DNA of 64,000 nt from Paraburkholderia silvatlantica. Its GTDB lineage: Bacteria > Pseudomonadota > Gammaproteobacteria > Burkholderiales > Burkholderiaceae. Location of the stretch: assembly GCF_003096715.1 (NCBI RefSeq), contig NZ_QEOL01000005.1, positions 248,001 to 312,000 of the forward strand, written 5' to 3'. Below the pieces are notes generated by a model. It saw nothing but the letters and a program-made list of their open reading frames with translations, did not search any database and was not told the origin of the DNA. A program made the position numbers and the translations under genes. How positions within the stretch are numbered: position 1 is the first letter of the stretch; each line of letters starts with the position of its first letter. Below are positions 46,876 through 55,427 of the stretch, in pieces.

Positions 46876-47148
46876 ATGTGGGACCACACCGAGCATGAAG
46901 GCTTCGAGATCTGGGTGCTGCCGATTCCGGCGTTCGGGCCGCGCGCGCCCGAGCCGCTGTTCCACTACAGCGGCTACATCTGCCGCCACGGGGCGGACGC
47001 CCATGTCGAAGGGCGCAGCGTGCGCTTTCACGACATGATGCGCAACTACACGGGCCCCGACGCCGCGCTCGACGCCGCCTACGCGGACGCGCGCAAGCGC
47101 ATCGACCGCTTCCACGCCACGGGAAGCTGGGGCGAGAGCCCGGCCTGA
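46876..47148 (+). CDS. Small conserved protein, function unknown
   Basis: A 90-residue soluble protein (WDHTEHEGFEIWVLPIPAFG, FHYSGYICRHGADAHVEGRSVRFHD, AYADARKRIDRFHATGSW). It is His- and Trp-rich and looks like one small alpha/beta domain. The ATG at 46876 has GGGAG eight bases upstream, so I prefer it to the one at 46855. It is divergent from DyP and converges with the DedA/PAP2 gene. No function is known to me. Confidence 0.65.
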   Translation: MWDHTEHEGFEIWVLPIPAFGPRAPEPLFHYSGYICRHGADAHVEGRSVRFHDMMRNYTGPDAALDAAYADARKRIDRFHATGSWGESPA

Positions 47149-47164
47149 GCCTTCAATCGCCCTT

Positions 47165-49255
47165 TCAGCGCTCGCCCTGCACGATCAGCTTGACGGGCCG
47201 CCCTTCGCAGCTCAGCTCGCCCGGCAGCGCGAGCGTCCGCCAGCCCGCGGGCTGGCCGGGGGCGCTGAGGTCGGAGGCGTCGTCGGGATAGGTCGTGACC
47301 ACGTTGAACGGCCACGACCCGCGCCGCAGCCGTTCATGGACGAGCGAGCCGACCCAGATCGGCGTGGGCTCCCCGTCGCCTGCGTGGCCGTCGCCATTGC
47401 CGTTTCCATTGCTGTTTCCATGATGCCGCGGCGCGAGCGCGTAGCCCGACGGCCAGAAGCGCAGCACGTCGCGGCGGCTGCCCGGCTCGCCCGCGTCGTC
47501 AGGCTTCCCGGCGAGGCGCGCGCGGGCGAACACGAGCGGCGAGGGCAGGCCATTGTTCAGCTTCGGCAGCAGCGGCAGCGACATCACGTCCACGTTCGGT
47601 GCGACAAGCGATAGCACGCTCCTCACCGAGAGCTGCGGACCTTCGGCCCAGCCCGCGTCGCGCAGCGCGGCGCGCAGATCGTCGGCGCTCGCGGCCCACT
47701 GGATCGTGATCGGCTCTCGGCGCGCGCCTTTCATGTCGAAGCGATAGCACGCAAACGTCCTCCACAGCGAATCGCTCCACTGCATCTGCGAAAGGACGAC
47801 AGGCGGCGCCGCAGCGGCGGTGGGCGGCGCGGGCGTGCGCGCGGCCGGCAACGTTTGCAGCAGAACGGCGCCGACCAGCACGATCAGCACGATGGGCGGC
47901 ATGTATGCGCGTTGCGGCGGCCGCTTCGGGTAGCGCCAGAGCGAGGTGAGCACCACGATCGCCACCCAGATGGCGGCGAAGGCCGCGCCGCCGATGGCGT
48001 CCGAGAACAGGAAGCGGTCGAAGTAGAGCCCCGCGAACGCTACGGCCACGACGATCCCGTTGCCGAGCGCGGCAACGAGCGCGGCCTCCAGCATGCTTGC
48101 GCGGCGCACGAGCAGGAACATCACGAAGCCGTAGACGATCACCATCGACGACACGCGGTCGCTCGGGAACACGTAGGCCTCGACGGCCTGGCCGCCGCCC
48201 GGCGACGTATGGTGGATCACGAAGCGCAGGATGAGGATGAGCAACTGCGAAACGGCCGCCGCGATCATCCAGTAAGCGATAGTGCGCCAACGCCGCTCCA
48301 GCACCATCCATATACCCGCCGTCGCGATGAGCGCCGCCAGCGTCCAGGTGCTGCCGAGCGTTTCGACGCGCGCGAGGGCCGCGTCGGCCCATGTGGTGCG
48401 AATCGACTGCAGGAACTGGCGCACGGACTGGTCGATTTGCACGAGCGGCGCGCCGCGCAGCACGTTGCCGAGCACATAGGAAAACACGGCGGCGCATACC
48501 GGCACGAGGCCCGTGATCACGATGACGGGGCCGAGCGCGGGCTGCGCCGGGTCGAGCAGGCGGGCGATGCGCTTCGAGGCGCGCCCGGGATGCTGCGCCG
48601 CCCACTGCGCCGCGCTGCGCCGCGACGCGCCTGCCCAGTTGTCGATGTGCAGCAGCAGCATGCGCACGAAACGCCAGATGAGCCAGACCGCGAGCGCGAC
48701 GATGCCGATGACGACCACCAGCCGGAACGACACGGCGCCCGCGAGCTGGAGCGAGGCGCCGAACACCACGCCCGGCACGATATGCGCGGGCGCCCAGACG
48801 AGCGCGGAAATCACGTTCATCATGAGGAAGCGCATGGGCTTCATACCGGCCATGCCCGCGACGATCGGCACGACGGCGCGCAGCGGCGCGATGAAGCGCG
48901 CGAGGATCACGCTGCGCGTGCCGTGGCTCACGAAGTAGGCCTGCGCGCGTTCGAGAATGGCGGGATGGCGGCTGAACGGCCACATCTGGGCCAGCGAGCC
49001 GCGATAGCGATGGCCGATCCAGAAGCTCACGCCGTCGCCGGCCACGGCGCCCGCAATGGCGCAGACGAAGAGCCAGCCGAGGTTGATCGTGCCGGTGGCT
49101 GCGAACGCGCCTGCAATGAACATCGCCGTGCTGCCGGGAATGAACGTGCCGACGAACGCGAGCGATTCGAGGAAAGCGGCGACCACGACAAAGGCGAGCG
49201 TCCACGTCGCGTGCGCGGCGAGCAGGTGCAGCAGATGATCGTAGGCGTGCTCCAT
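47165..49255 (-). CDS. DedA / degenerate PAP2 / LssY_C three-domain membrane protein
   Basis: A 696-residue protein. Residues 1-210 are a DedA (VTT) domain: FVGTFIPGSTAMFIAGAFAA, GDGVSFWIGHRYRG, and HGTRSVILARFIAPLRAVVPIVAGMAGM. Residues about 245-460 are a PAP2-like membrane domain, but its phosphatase motifs are lost: PSGH reads PSDR (364-367), and in the third motif the Ser-Arg and His are Ala408, Gly409 and Phe415, with only Asp419 kept. Residues about 500-696 resemble the LssY C-terminal domain (RTFACYRFDMKGARREPITIQWAA, PFNVVTTYPDDASD). DedA proteins move lipids across the membrane; this one may be a lipid transporter with a non-enzymatic PAP2 scaffold. Confidence 0.85.
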   Translation of the reverse strand: MEHAYDHLLHLLAAHATWTLAFVVVAAFLESLAFVGTFIPGSTAMFIAGAFAATGTINLGWLFVCAIAGAVAGDGVSFWIGHRYRGSLAQMWPFSRHPAILERAQAYFVSHGTRSVILARFIAPLRAVVPIVAGMAGMKPMRFLMMNVISALVWAPAHIVPGVVFGASLQLAGAVSFRLVVVIGIVALAVWLIWRFVRMLLLHIDNWAGASRRSAAQWAAQHPGRASKRIARLLDPAQPALGPVIVITGLVPVCAAVFSYVLGNVLRGAPLVQIDQSVRQFLQSIRTTWADAALARVETLGSTWTLAALIATAGIWMVLERRWRTIAYWMIAAAVSQLLILILRFVIHHTSPGGGQAVEAYVFPSDRVSSMVIVYGFVMFLLVRRASMLEAALVAALGNGIVVAVAFAGLYFDRFLFSDAIGGAAFAAIWVAIVVLTSLWRYPKRPPQRAYMPPIVLIVLVGAVLLQTLPAARTPAPPTAAAAPPVVLSQMQWSDSLWRTFACYRFDMKGARREPITIQWAASADDLRAALRDAGWAEGPQLSVRSVLSLVAPNVDVMSLPLLPKLNNGLPSPLVFARARLAGKPDDAGEPGSRRDVLRFWPSGYALAPRHHGNSNGNGNGDGHAGDGEPTPIWVGSLVHERLRRGSWPFNVVTTYPDDASDLSAPGQPAGWRTLALPGELSCEGRPVKLIVQGER

Positions 49256-49340
49256 GAGCGGGGCGGGTTCGTTTGCTGGGGCTCGCGGGAAGGGCGCGAG
49301 ATTGAGCGGCTGCCGGCCCGCAGCCGGCTGTCCGCAGCCG

Positions 49341-49396
49341 GCCGTGCGCGACTCGCCGTGCGCGACTCGCCGTGCGCGACTCGCCGTGCGCGACTA
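49341..49396. repeat. Four tandem 14-bp repeats
   Basis: Four copies of GCCGTGCGCGACTC (the last ends CTA) follow one another in the spacer upstream of the DedA/PAP2 gene. There are no spacers, so it is not a CRISPR array. It may be a variable tandem repeat in the promoter region. Confidence 0.85.
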
Positions 49397-49487
49397 GCCG
49401 CAAGCGGCGTGCGGGACCATCACGCGCAATATAACCGGGCGCGCGCAACTACGTGCAACGCGAGGCCGGGTACGGCCGGGACCGGAT

Positions 49488-50699
49488 TCAGATAACGCCT
49501 TTCTCCTTCAACGCGGCCACCTGTTCCGCCGAATAACCGAGCATCGACTGCAGGACCTCCTGCGTGCCTTCGCCCAGTTGCGGAGGCGCGTGCCGCACGG
49601 GCAGGCGTTCGCCGTCGAAGCGCCAGGGCGGCGCAAGCACCGGCGTCGTGCCGCTTTCGGTATGCGGATGCGGCTGCTGCGTGACGAGCCCGCCGCGCGT
49701 GGCGCGCGGCGAAAGCAGCGCCTCGCGCAAGCCCGCCACTTCGCCGCACGGAATGCCCGCGCGCGCGAGCCGTTCGAGCAGCAGTTTGCGCGGGCGGCTG
49801 CCCAGTTCGCGAGTGAGTTCGGGCAGGAGCGTTTCGCGGTTCTGCCCGCGCAGGATGTTGGTCTTGTAGCGCGCATCGTCGGCGAGGTCGGCGCGCTCGA
49901 TCACTTCGCGGCAAAAGCGTTCGAACTGCGCGTTGTTGCCCACGGTGATGACGAGCGGACCATCGGCGGCATCGAACACGCCATACGGCACGATCGACGG
50001 GTGCGCATTGCCGTAACGCGGCGGGTCCTCGCCGATCAGCAGCGCTTCGAGGCCGTAATAAGCGGTAATCATGAGGCCGCAGTCGAACAGCGCCATCTCG
50101 ATGTGGCGCCCGCGGCCCGTGCGCTCGCGCTCGTAGAGCGCGGCGAGCATCGCCTGTGCGGAATACATGCCCGTGAAAAGATCCACGGCCGCCACACCGA
50201 ATTTGAGCGGCGGCTGGTGGGCTTCGCCGTTCATCGCCATGAGGCCCGTTTCGCCCTGCACGACGAGGTCGTAGCCGGGGCGTTGCGCTTCGGGTCCGGT
50301 GCGGTCGTAGCCCGAAATCGAGCAATAAATGAGACGCGGATTCTCGGCGCTCAACGGCTCATAGCCGAGCCCGAGCTTTTCCGCTCCGCCGCACTTGAAG
50401 TTCTGAACGACGATGTCGCTGGTTTTCGCCAGCTGGCGCACGATCTGCTGGCCTTCGGGCGTTTGCAGATCGAGCGTGATCGAGCGCTTGTTGCGGTTCA
50501 CGCTGTTGAAATACGCAGTCTCGGTCTTGCCGACTCGCACACCCCAGTCGCGCGTGTCGTCGCCGCGCTCGGGATGCTCGATCTTGATGACTTCCGCGCC
50601 GAGGTCGCCGAGCACCATCGCGCTCCACGGCCCGGCCAGCACGCGCGAAAGGTCGAGCACGCGCACGCCCGCCAGGGGCATGTCTTTGTCCGTCTGCAT
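49488..50699 (-). CDS. Family III (CaiB/BaiF) CoA transferase
   Basis: A 403-residue CoA transferase. It shows the family start LAGVRVLDLSRVLAGPWSAMVLGDLGAEVIKIEHP, GYDLVVQGETGLMAMNG and AAVDLFTGMYSAQAML, whose aspartate forms the acyl anhydride intermediate. It resembles transferases that activate dicarboxylates such as glutarate with succinyl-CoA. The ATG at 50699 has GGAG upstream; an alternative ATG at 50759 overlaps the preceding stop as ATGA. It is last in the four-gene operon and probably supplies the acyl-CoA substrate. Confidence 0.86.
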   Translation of the reverse strand: MQTDKDMPLAGVRVLDLSRVLAGPWSAMVLGDLGAEVIKIEHPERGDDTRDWGVRVGKTETAYFNSVNRNKRSITLDLQTPEGQQIVRQLAKTSDIVVQNFKCGGAEKLGLGYEPLSAENPRLIYCSISGYDRTGPEAQRPGYDLVVQGETGLMAMNGEAHQPPLKFGVAAVDLFTGMYSAQAMLAALYERERTGRGRHIEMALFDCGLMITAYYGLEALLIGEDPPRYGNAHPSIVPYGVFDAADGPLVITVGNNAQFERFCREVIERADLADDARYKTNILRGQNRETLLPELTRELGSRPRKLLLERLARAGIPCGEVAGLREALLSPRATRGGLVTQQPHPHTESGTTPVLAPPWRFDGERLPVRHAPPQLGEGTQEVLQSMLGYSAEQVAALKEKGVI

Positions 50700-50755
50700 C
50701 AACAGGTACTCCTGGTTCGTTGCCGGGGCAACTGCATGCAGCCGCCCCTCATGTT

Positions 50756-51892
50756 TCATGCCGCCTCGCGCCCCAATGCGATGTAGCGCGCGAGATGATG
50801 ATCCTCGTCGCCGAGCTGATGATCGATCATCACGAGCCGCTTTGCATAGTGCGCGAGCGGCAGTTCCCACGTCATGCCGATGCCGCCGTGCAGCTGGATC
50901 GCTTCTTCGGCCACGCGCGCGCCAATGCGCCCGATCGTGTACTTGGCGGCCGAAAGCGCACGCTCGCGCGGCGCGCGCGGCGCGTCGATCGCCGCTGCCG
51001 CGTTGATGACCGCCGAGCGCGCCTGCTCGATTTCGAGCAGCACGTCCGCCATGCGATGCTGCAACGCCTGGAAGCTGCCGATGGGCGCACCGAACTGCTT
51101 GCGCGTGCGCAGGTACTCGAGCGTGAAGTCGCGCGCGATATCCATCGCGCCCACGGCCTCCGATGCAAGCGCGACGATGCCGTATCCGCGTGCATGTTCG
51201 AGCGTCGCGAGGCCGCTGCCTTGCGTGCCGACGAGCGCATCGGCATTCAGCCTCACGCCGTCGAGCGTCACTTCCGCGGCGCGGCCGCCGTCGATCTTGC
51301 GGTAGCCGCGCACGCTCACGCCCGCTGCAGCGCGCGGCACGAGGAAGAGGGAGATGCCCGCTTCGTCGAATTCGTTACCCGAGGTTCGTGCCGAAACGAG
51401 CAGCACATCGGCATGTTCCGCGTGCTGTACGACGCCCTTCGCACCTTGCAGGATCCAGCCATCGCCGCCTTTCTCCGCGCGCGCCGCCACGCGTGCGTCC
51501 TCGTAGTGCGAACCCGGCTCGTCGTGCGCGAGCGCGGCGATTTGCGAGCCGTCGATCAATGAGGCGATGCGCGCGCGCTGCGCCTCGCTGCCCGCGTGGG
51601 CGAGCGCGCGGCCGACGATCAGCGTATCGAGGAACGGCTCGACCACGAGTCCGCGCCCGAGCGCTTCGAACACCACCGCGACGTCGAAGCCCGCGCCGCC
51701 GAAGCCGCCATCGGCTTCGGCGAACAGCGCGCCGATCGCGCCGAGTTCGGCGAAGCGCTGCCACATGTCTGCGCTAAAGCCTGCATCGGAGCGCGCGATT
51801 GTATCGCGTGCATGGAAACCGTATTGCTCCGTGATAAAGCGATTGAGCGTATCCGCAAGCATGCGGCGGTCTTCAGTGTGCTGGAAGTCCAT
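50756..51892 (-). CDS. Acyl-CoA dehydrogenase, small-subunit type (PimD-like)
   Basis: A 378-residue acyl-CoA dehydrogenase-fold protein. It has MDFQHTEDRRMLADTLNRFITEQYGF, DEPGSHYED in place of the usual FAD-site motif with AGSD, and the C-terminal EAIQLHGGIGMTWELPLAHYAKRL. It lacks the standard catalytic-region pattern and is paired with a second dehydrogenase gene eight bases upstream. Such pairs form heteromeric enzymes, as for pimeloyl-CoA dehydrogenase PimC/PimD. The assignment to that type is by architecture and operon. Confidence 0.84.
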   Translation of the reverse strand: MDFQHTEDRRMLADTLNRFITEQYGFHARDTIARSDAGFSADMWQRFAELGAIGALFAEADGGFGGAGFDVAVVFEALGRGLVVEPFLDTLIVGRALAHAGSEAQRARIASLIDGSQIAALAHDEPGSHYEDARVAARAEKGGDGWILQGAKGVVQHAEHADVLLVSARTSGNEFDEAGISLFLVPRAAAGVSVRGYRKIDGGRAAEVTLDGVRLNADALVGTQGSGLATLEHARGYGIVALASEAVGAMDIARDFTLEYLRTRKQFGAPIGSFQALQHRMADVLLEIEQARSAVINAAAAIDAPRAPRERALSAAKYTIGRIGARVAEEAIQLHGGIGMTWELPLAHYAKRLVMIDHQLGDEDHHLARYIALGREAA

Positions 51893-51900
51893 GGCGTGCC

Positions 51901-53097
51901 TCAAAGACCGAGAATCATCTTGGAGATGATGTTCTTCTGAATTTCGTTGGAGCCGCCGAATATCGACAGCTTGCGGTTGTTGAAGTATTGCGCGGCGGCA
52001 CTGGCGGCTTCGTCGGGGCCGATTGCGTCGCCCGCGTAACCTTCTTCGAGCGCTTCCTCGACGAACGGCGCCGCATACGGTCCCATCGCGCGGCGCAGCA
52101 GCGAGGAGATCTCCTGGCGGATCTCGGTGCCGCGGATCTTGAGCATCGAGCTTTCGGCGCCGGGTACGCCGCCGCCTGCCACGGCTGCGATCACGCGCAG
52201 GTTCGTCGTTTTCATGTTCTCGAGATCGATCTCGACCTTTGCGATGCGCGCTGCGAATTGCGGGTCTTCCGCGAGCGGCTTGCCGTTGCGCGTGATCTTC
52301 TGCGCGGCGCGCTTCAGGCGCGCGAGCGCTGCCACCGAAAAGCCCACGCCCGCGATATTCGTGCGCTCGTACGTGAGCAGATATTTCGCGTAGGTCCAGC
52401 CCCGGTTTTCCTCGCCAACCAGGTTGGCCACCGGCACGCGCACGTCGGTGAAGAACACTTCGTTGACCTCGTGTTCGCCGTCGAGTGTGACGATGGGGCG
52501 AACCTCGATGCCCGGCGTGTTCATGTCGATCAGCAGGAAGCTGATGCCTTCCTGCTTGCGCACGTCGGTGGCCGTGCGCACGAGGCAGAAGATCCTGTTC
52601 GCGTAGTGGCCGAGCGTGGTCCACGTCTTCTGGCCGTTCACCACGTAGTGGCCGCCGTCACGCACGGCAGCCGTACGCAGCGAGGCGAGGTCCGAGCCCG
52701 CGCCCGGTTCCGAATAGCCCTGGCACCACCAGTCCGAGCCGTCGAGAATGCGCGGCAGCCAGTAGCGCTTTTGCGCCTCGCTGCCGTACTTGATGAGTAC
52801 GGGGCCGAGCATGTTCACGCCGAACGGCACGATGCGCGGCGCGCCTGCAATCGCGCATTCGTTCTCGAAGATGAACTTCTGCACGGCGGTCCAGCCGGGG
52901 CCGCCGTATTCCCGCGGCCAGTGATTCGCGAGCCAGCCTTTTTCGTGGAGGATGGCGTGCCATTGCGCCATGTCTTCGCGCGTGAGGTGCCGGCCATTGC
53001 TCACCTTGCTGGCAAGGCGCTGTGGCAGGCGCTCGTTCAGGAACGCTAGCACTTCGCCGCGAAACGCCTCTTCTTCGGCGGTGAATTTGAGGTCCAT
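51901..53097 (-). CDS. Acyl-CoA dehydrogenase, large-subunit type (PimC-like)
   Basis: A 398-residue acyl-CoA dehydrogenase with FAD-site motifs QGYSEPGAGSDLASLRT and VVNGQKTWTTLGHYANRIFCLVRT, and the ending LSIFGGSNEIQKNIISKMILGL. The C-terminus with GGSNEIQ is typical of the large partner in two-subunit dehydrogenases for dicarboxylyl-, steroid- or cyclic acyl-CoAs. It probably works with the product of the next gene. It is the second gene of the operon, 36 bases after the FadB-like gene. Confidence 0.87.
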   Translation of the reverse strand: MDLKFTAEEEAFRGEVLAFLNERLPQRLASKVSNGRHLTREDMAQWHAILHEKGWLANHWPREYGGPGWTAVQKFIFENECAIAGAPRIVPFGVNMLGPVLIKYGSEAQKRYWLPRILDGSDWWCQGYSEPGAGSDLASLRTAAVRDGGHYVVNGQKTWTTLGHYANRIFCLVRTATDVRKQEGISFLLIDMNTPGIEVRPIVTLDGEHEVNEVFFTDVRVPVANLVGEENRGWTYAKYLLTYERTNIAGVGFSVAALARLKRAAQKITRNGKPLAEDPQFAARIAKVEIDLENMKTTNLRVIAAVAGGGVPGAESSMLKIRGTEIRQEISSLLRRAMGPYAAPFVEEALEEGYAGDAIGPDEAASAAAQYFNNRKLSIFGGSNEIQKNIISKMILGL

Positions 53098-53133
53098 GTC
53101 TGAAAAGCTCCTTGTTGCACCCTTATTGCACTT

Positions 53134-55257
53134 TCAGGCCGAGTGATTGAGGCTCGCGAAATTCTCGCCGCGCTCGACCAGTTCGACGAGCAGCGGCGAA
53201 GGACGCCAGAACAGCGGATCTTCCTTCGCATACTCGCGGATATCGGCGAGCACGTTGGCGAGGCCCACGGTATCGGCGTACTTCATCGGGCCGCCGCGAT
53301 AGCGCGGGAAGCCGTAGCCGTAGAGCAGCGTGACATCGACATCGAGCGGGCGCAGGGCGATCTTTTCATGCACGACGTTCGCGCCTTCGTTGATCATCGC
53401 GGCCATGTAACGGCGCATGATTGCTTCGTCGGTGAAGGCGCGCGGCGTGATGCCCGCGCGTTCGCGCTCGGCTTCGATGATGGCTTCGACTTCGGGGTCG
53501 GGCGTGCCCGTGCGTGCGCCTTCCGGGTACAGATAGAAGCCGCGGCCCGTCTTCTGGCCGAACCAGCCGCGCTCGCAAATGCGGTCGGCGATCTGCACGT
53601 AGCGCGCCTTCGGATCGCGCGTGGCGGCGCGGCGCTTGCGCGTGGCCCAGCCGATGTCGCCGCCCGCGAGATCGACCACCTGGTACGGACCCATCGGAAA
53701 GCCGAAGTCGCGCACGGCCTTGTCGATCTGATATGGCGAAGCGCCGTCTTCCATCAGATGATCCGCAGCGGTGCGAAACACCGCGAGAATGCGGTTGCCG
53801 ATGAAGCCGTCGCACACGCCGGCGCGCACGGGCACCTTGCGCAGCTTCTTCGCCAGCTCGAACGCCGTGGCGACCACATCGGCGCTCACCTGCTTCGGCA
53901 CCACGATTTCGAGCAGCTTCATGATGTTGGCGGGCGAGAAGAAGTGCAGGCCCACCACGTCCTGCGGGCGTTCGATGCTGGCCGCGATGGCGTCGATGTC
54001 GAGATACGAGGTGTTGGTCGCGAGCACGGCGCCGGGCTTGCACACCCGGTCGAGTTCGGCGAACACGGCCTGCTTCACGGCCATGTCCTCGAATACGGCT
54101 TCGATGACGAGATCGGCGTTCGCAAGCGCATCGTACGAGGTGCTGCCGCTCAAGCGCGCGAGAATCTGCGCTTTCGCTTCGGGCTTCATGCGGCCTTTGG
54201 CGATGAGGCCGTCGTAGACCTTTTCCACATGGGCGCGGCCGCGCGCGAGCGAGGCGTCGTCGCGCTCGATCATCGTCACCGGCAGGCCCGCGTCGAGCAC
54301 GGCCACGGCAATGCCCGCGCCCATCGTGCCGCCGCCGATCACGCCGACGGTTTCGATCGCGCGCGGCTTCGCGCTCTTCGTTTCAGGGGCCTTCTGCACT
54401 TCGCGCTCAGCGAAGAACGCATGCACGAGACCCGCACGCTGCGGGCTCTCGAGGCATTCGAGGAACTGCTTGCGCTCGAAGCGCAGGCCCTCGTCGAACG
54501 GAAGATCGAGCGCGGCCTGCACGCAATCGACGATCTTCAGCGGCGAGAAGAGGCCACGCGATTTCTTCGCGGTCTCGGCGCGCGCGGCGTCGATTGCGGC
54601 TTGCGCTTGCGTGCGGTCGGCGAGCGCCTGGGCGTCGCGGGTGCGGCGCACCGGTGCGTGGCCTGCGAGCAGTTCCTGCGCGTAGGCGAGGCCTTCGGCG
54701 AGAATATCGTCGCTCGCGCCCAGCCGGTCGACGAGGCCTAGCTTGTGCGCCTCCTGCGCGCTTGCATGACGGCCGCTCAGCATGAGCGAGAGCGCCGTCT
54801 CTGCGCCGATCAAACGCGGCGCGCGCTGCGTGCCGCCTGCGCCGGGCAGCAGGCCCAGCTGCACTTCGGGCAGGCCGAGCTTCGCCCCCGCCACGGCGAG
54901 CCGGTAGTGTGCCGCGAGCGCCACTTCGAGGCCGCCGCCGAGCGCCGCGCCGTGAATCGCGGCGATCACCGGCTTGTGGCAGGCCTCGATGCGGTTGCAT
55001 ACGTCGGGCAGCGCGGGAGGCTGCGGCGGCTGGCCGAACTCGCGAATGTCCGCGCCGGCAATGAAATTGCGCCCCGCACCGACGATCAGCACGGCCTGCA
55101 CGGCGTCGTTCGCCTCGGCATGCCCGATGGCGGCGGCGAGGCCGCGGCGCACGTCCGCGCCCAGCGCGTTGACGGGCGGATTGTCGACGGTGACGAGCAG
55201 CACCTTGCCGCGCAGTTCATGCGTGACGGGGGAGGCGTTCACGGGATGGGTTGCCAT
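53134..55257 (-). CDS. Enoyl-CoA hydratase / 3-hydroxyacyl-CoA dehydrogenase fusion (FadB/PimF-like)
   Basis: A 707-residue bifunctional beta-oxidation enzyme. Residues 1-200 are the hydratase (GAGRNFIAGADIREFG, HGAALGGGLEVALAAHYRLAV, LPEVQLGLLPGAGGTQRAPRL). From about residue 305 follow the NAD-binding Rossmann motif VIGGGTMGAGIA, the HFFSPANIMKLLEIV catalytic segment and a C-terminal helical domain. It hydrates a 2-enoyl-CoA and oxidises the 3-hydroxyacyl-CoA. No thiolase follows, so the last step is encoded elsewhere. The ATG at 55257 gives the usual N-terminus. Confidence 0.9.
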   Translation of the reverse strand: MATHPVNASPVTHELRGKVLLVTVDNPPVNALGADVRRGLAAAIGHAEANDAVQAVLIVGAGRNFIAGADIREFGQPPQPPALPDVCNRIEACHKPVIAAIHGAALGGGLEVALAAHYRLAVAGAKLGLPEVQLGLLPGAGGTQRAPRLIGAETALSLMLSGRHASAQEAHKLGLVDRLGASDDILAEGLAYAQELLAGHAPVRRTRDAQALADRTQAQAAIDAARAETAKKSRGLFSPLKIVDCVQAALDLPFDEGLRFERKQFLECLESPQRAGLVHAFFAEREVQKAPETKSAKPRAIETVGVIGGGTMGAGIAVAVLDAGLPVTMIERDDASLARGRAHVEKVYDGLIAKGRMKPEAKAQILARLSGSTSYDALANADLVIEAVFEDMAVKQAVFAELDRVCKPGAVLATNTSYLDIDAIAASIERPQDVVGLHFFSPANIMKLLEIVVPKQVSADVVATAFELAKKLRKVPVRAGVCDGFIGNRILAVFRTAADHLMEDGASPYQIDKAVRDFGFPMGPYQVVDLAGGDIGWATRKRRAATRDPKARYVQIADRICERGWFGQKTGRGFYLYPEGARTGTPDPEVEAIIEAERERAGITPRAFTDEAIMRRYMAAMINEGANVVHEKIALRPLDVDVTLLYGYGFPRYRGGPMKYADTVGLANVLADIREYAKEDPLFWRPSPLLVELVERGENFASLNHSA

Positions 55258-55369
55258 GGCGATACTGTCTCCATAATGAGGGCCGGACTGGCGGGTCATA
55301 TTGACGGCCCGAGATTGCCCGAGTGGCAATGTTTCATGTTCACGCCGATTCTCGGCGCGCCAGGAGCAA

Positions 55370-55420
55370 TTGACAATCCCATCGCTCGTTGACAGACTGT
55401 CAAAATATCCTTGACAGTGG
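55370..55420. promoter_or_regulatory. TTGACA boxes with a 15-bp palindrome (LysR operator candidate)
   Basis: The divergent spacer contains the perfect palindrome TTGACAG-A-CTGTCAA (55389-55403). A further TTGACA lies at 55370-55375 and TTGACAG at 55411-55417, about 20 bases to either side. LysR-type regulators bind such T-N11-A palindromes plus a weaker activation site, so this is the likely control region of both the operon and the regulator. Confidence 0.6.
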
Positions 55421-55427
55421 ATGTGCC

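Noticed and set aside
49341..49396. Possible CRISPR array
   Set aside because: Units are 14 bp with no spacers; simple tandem repeat.
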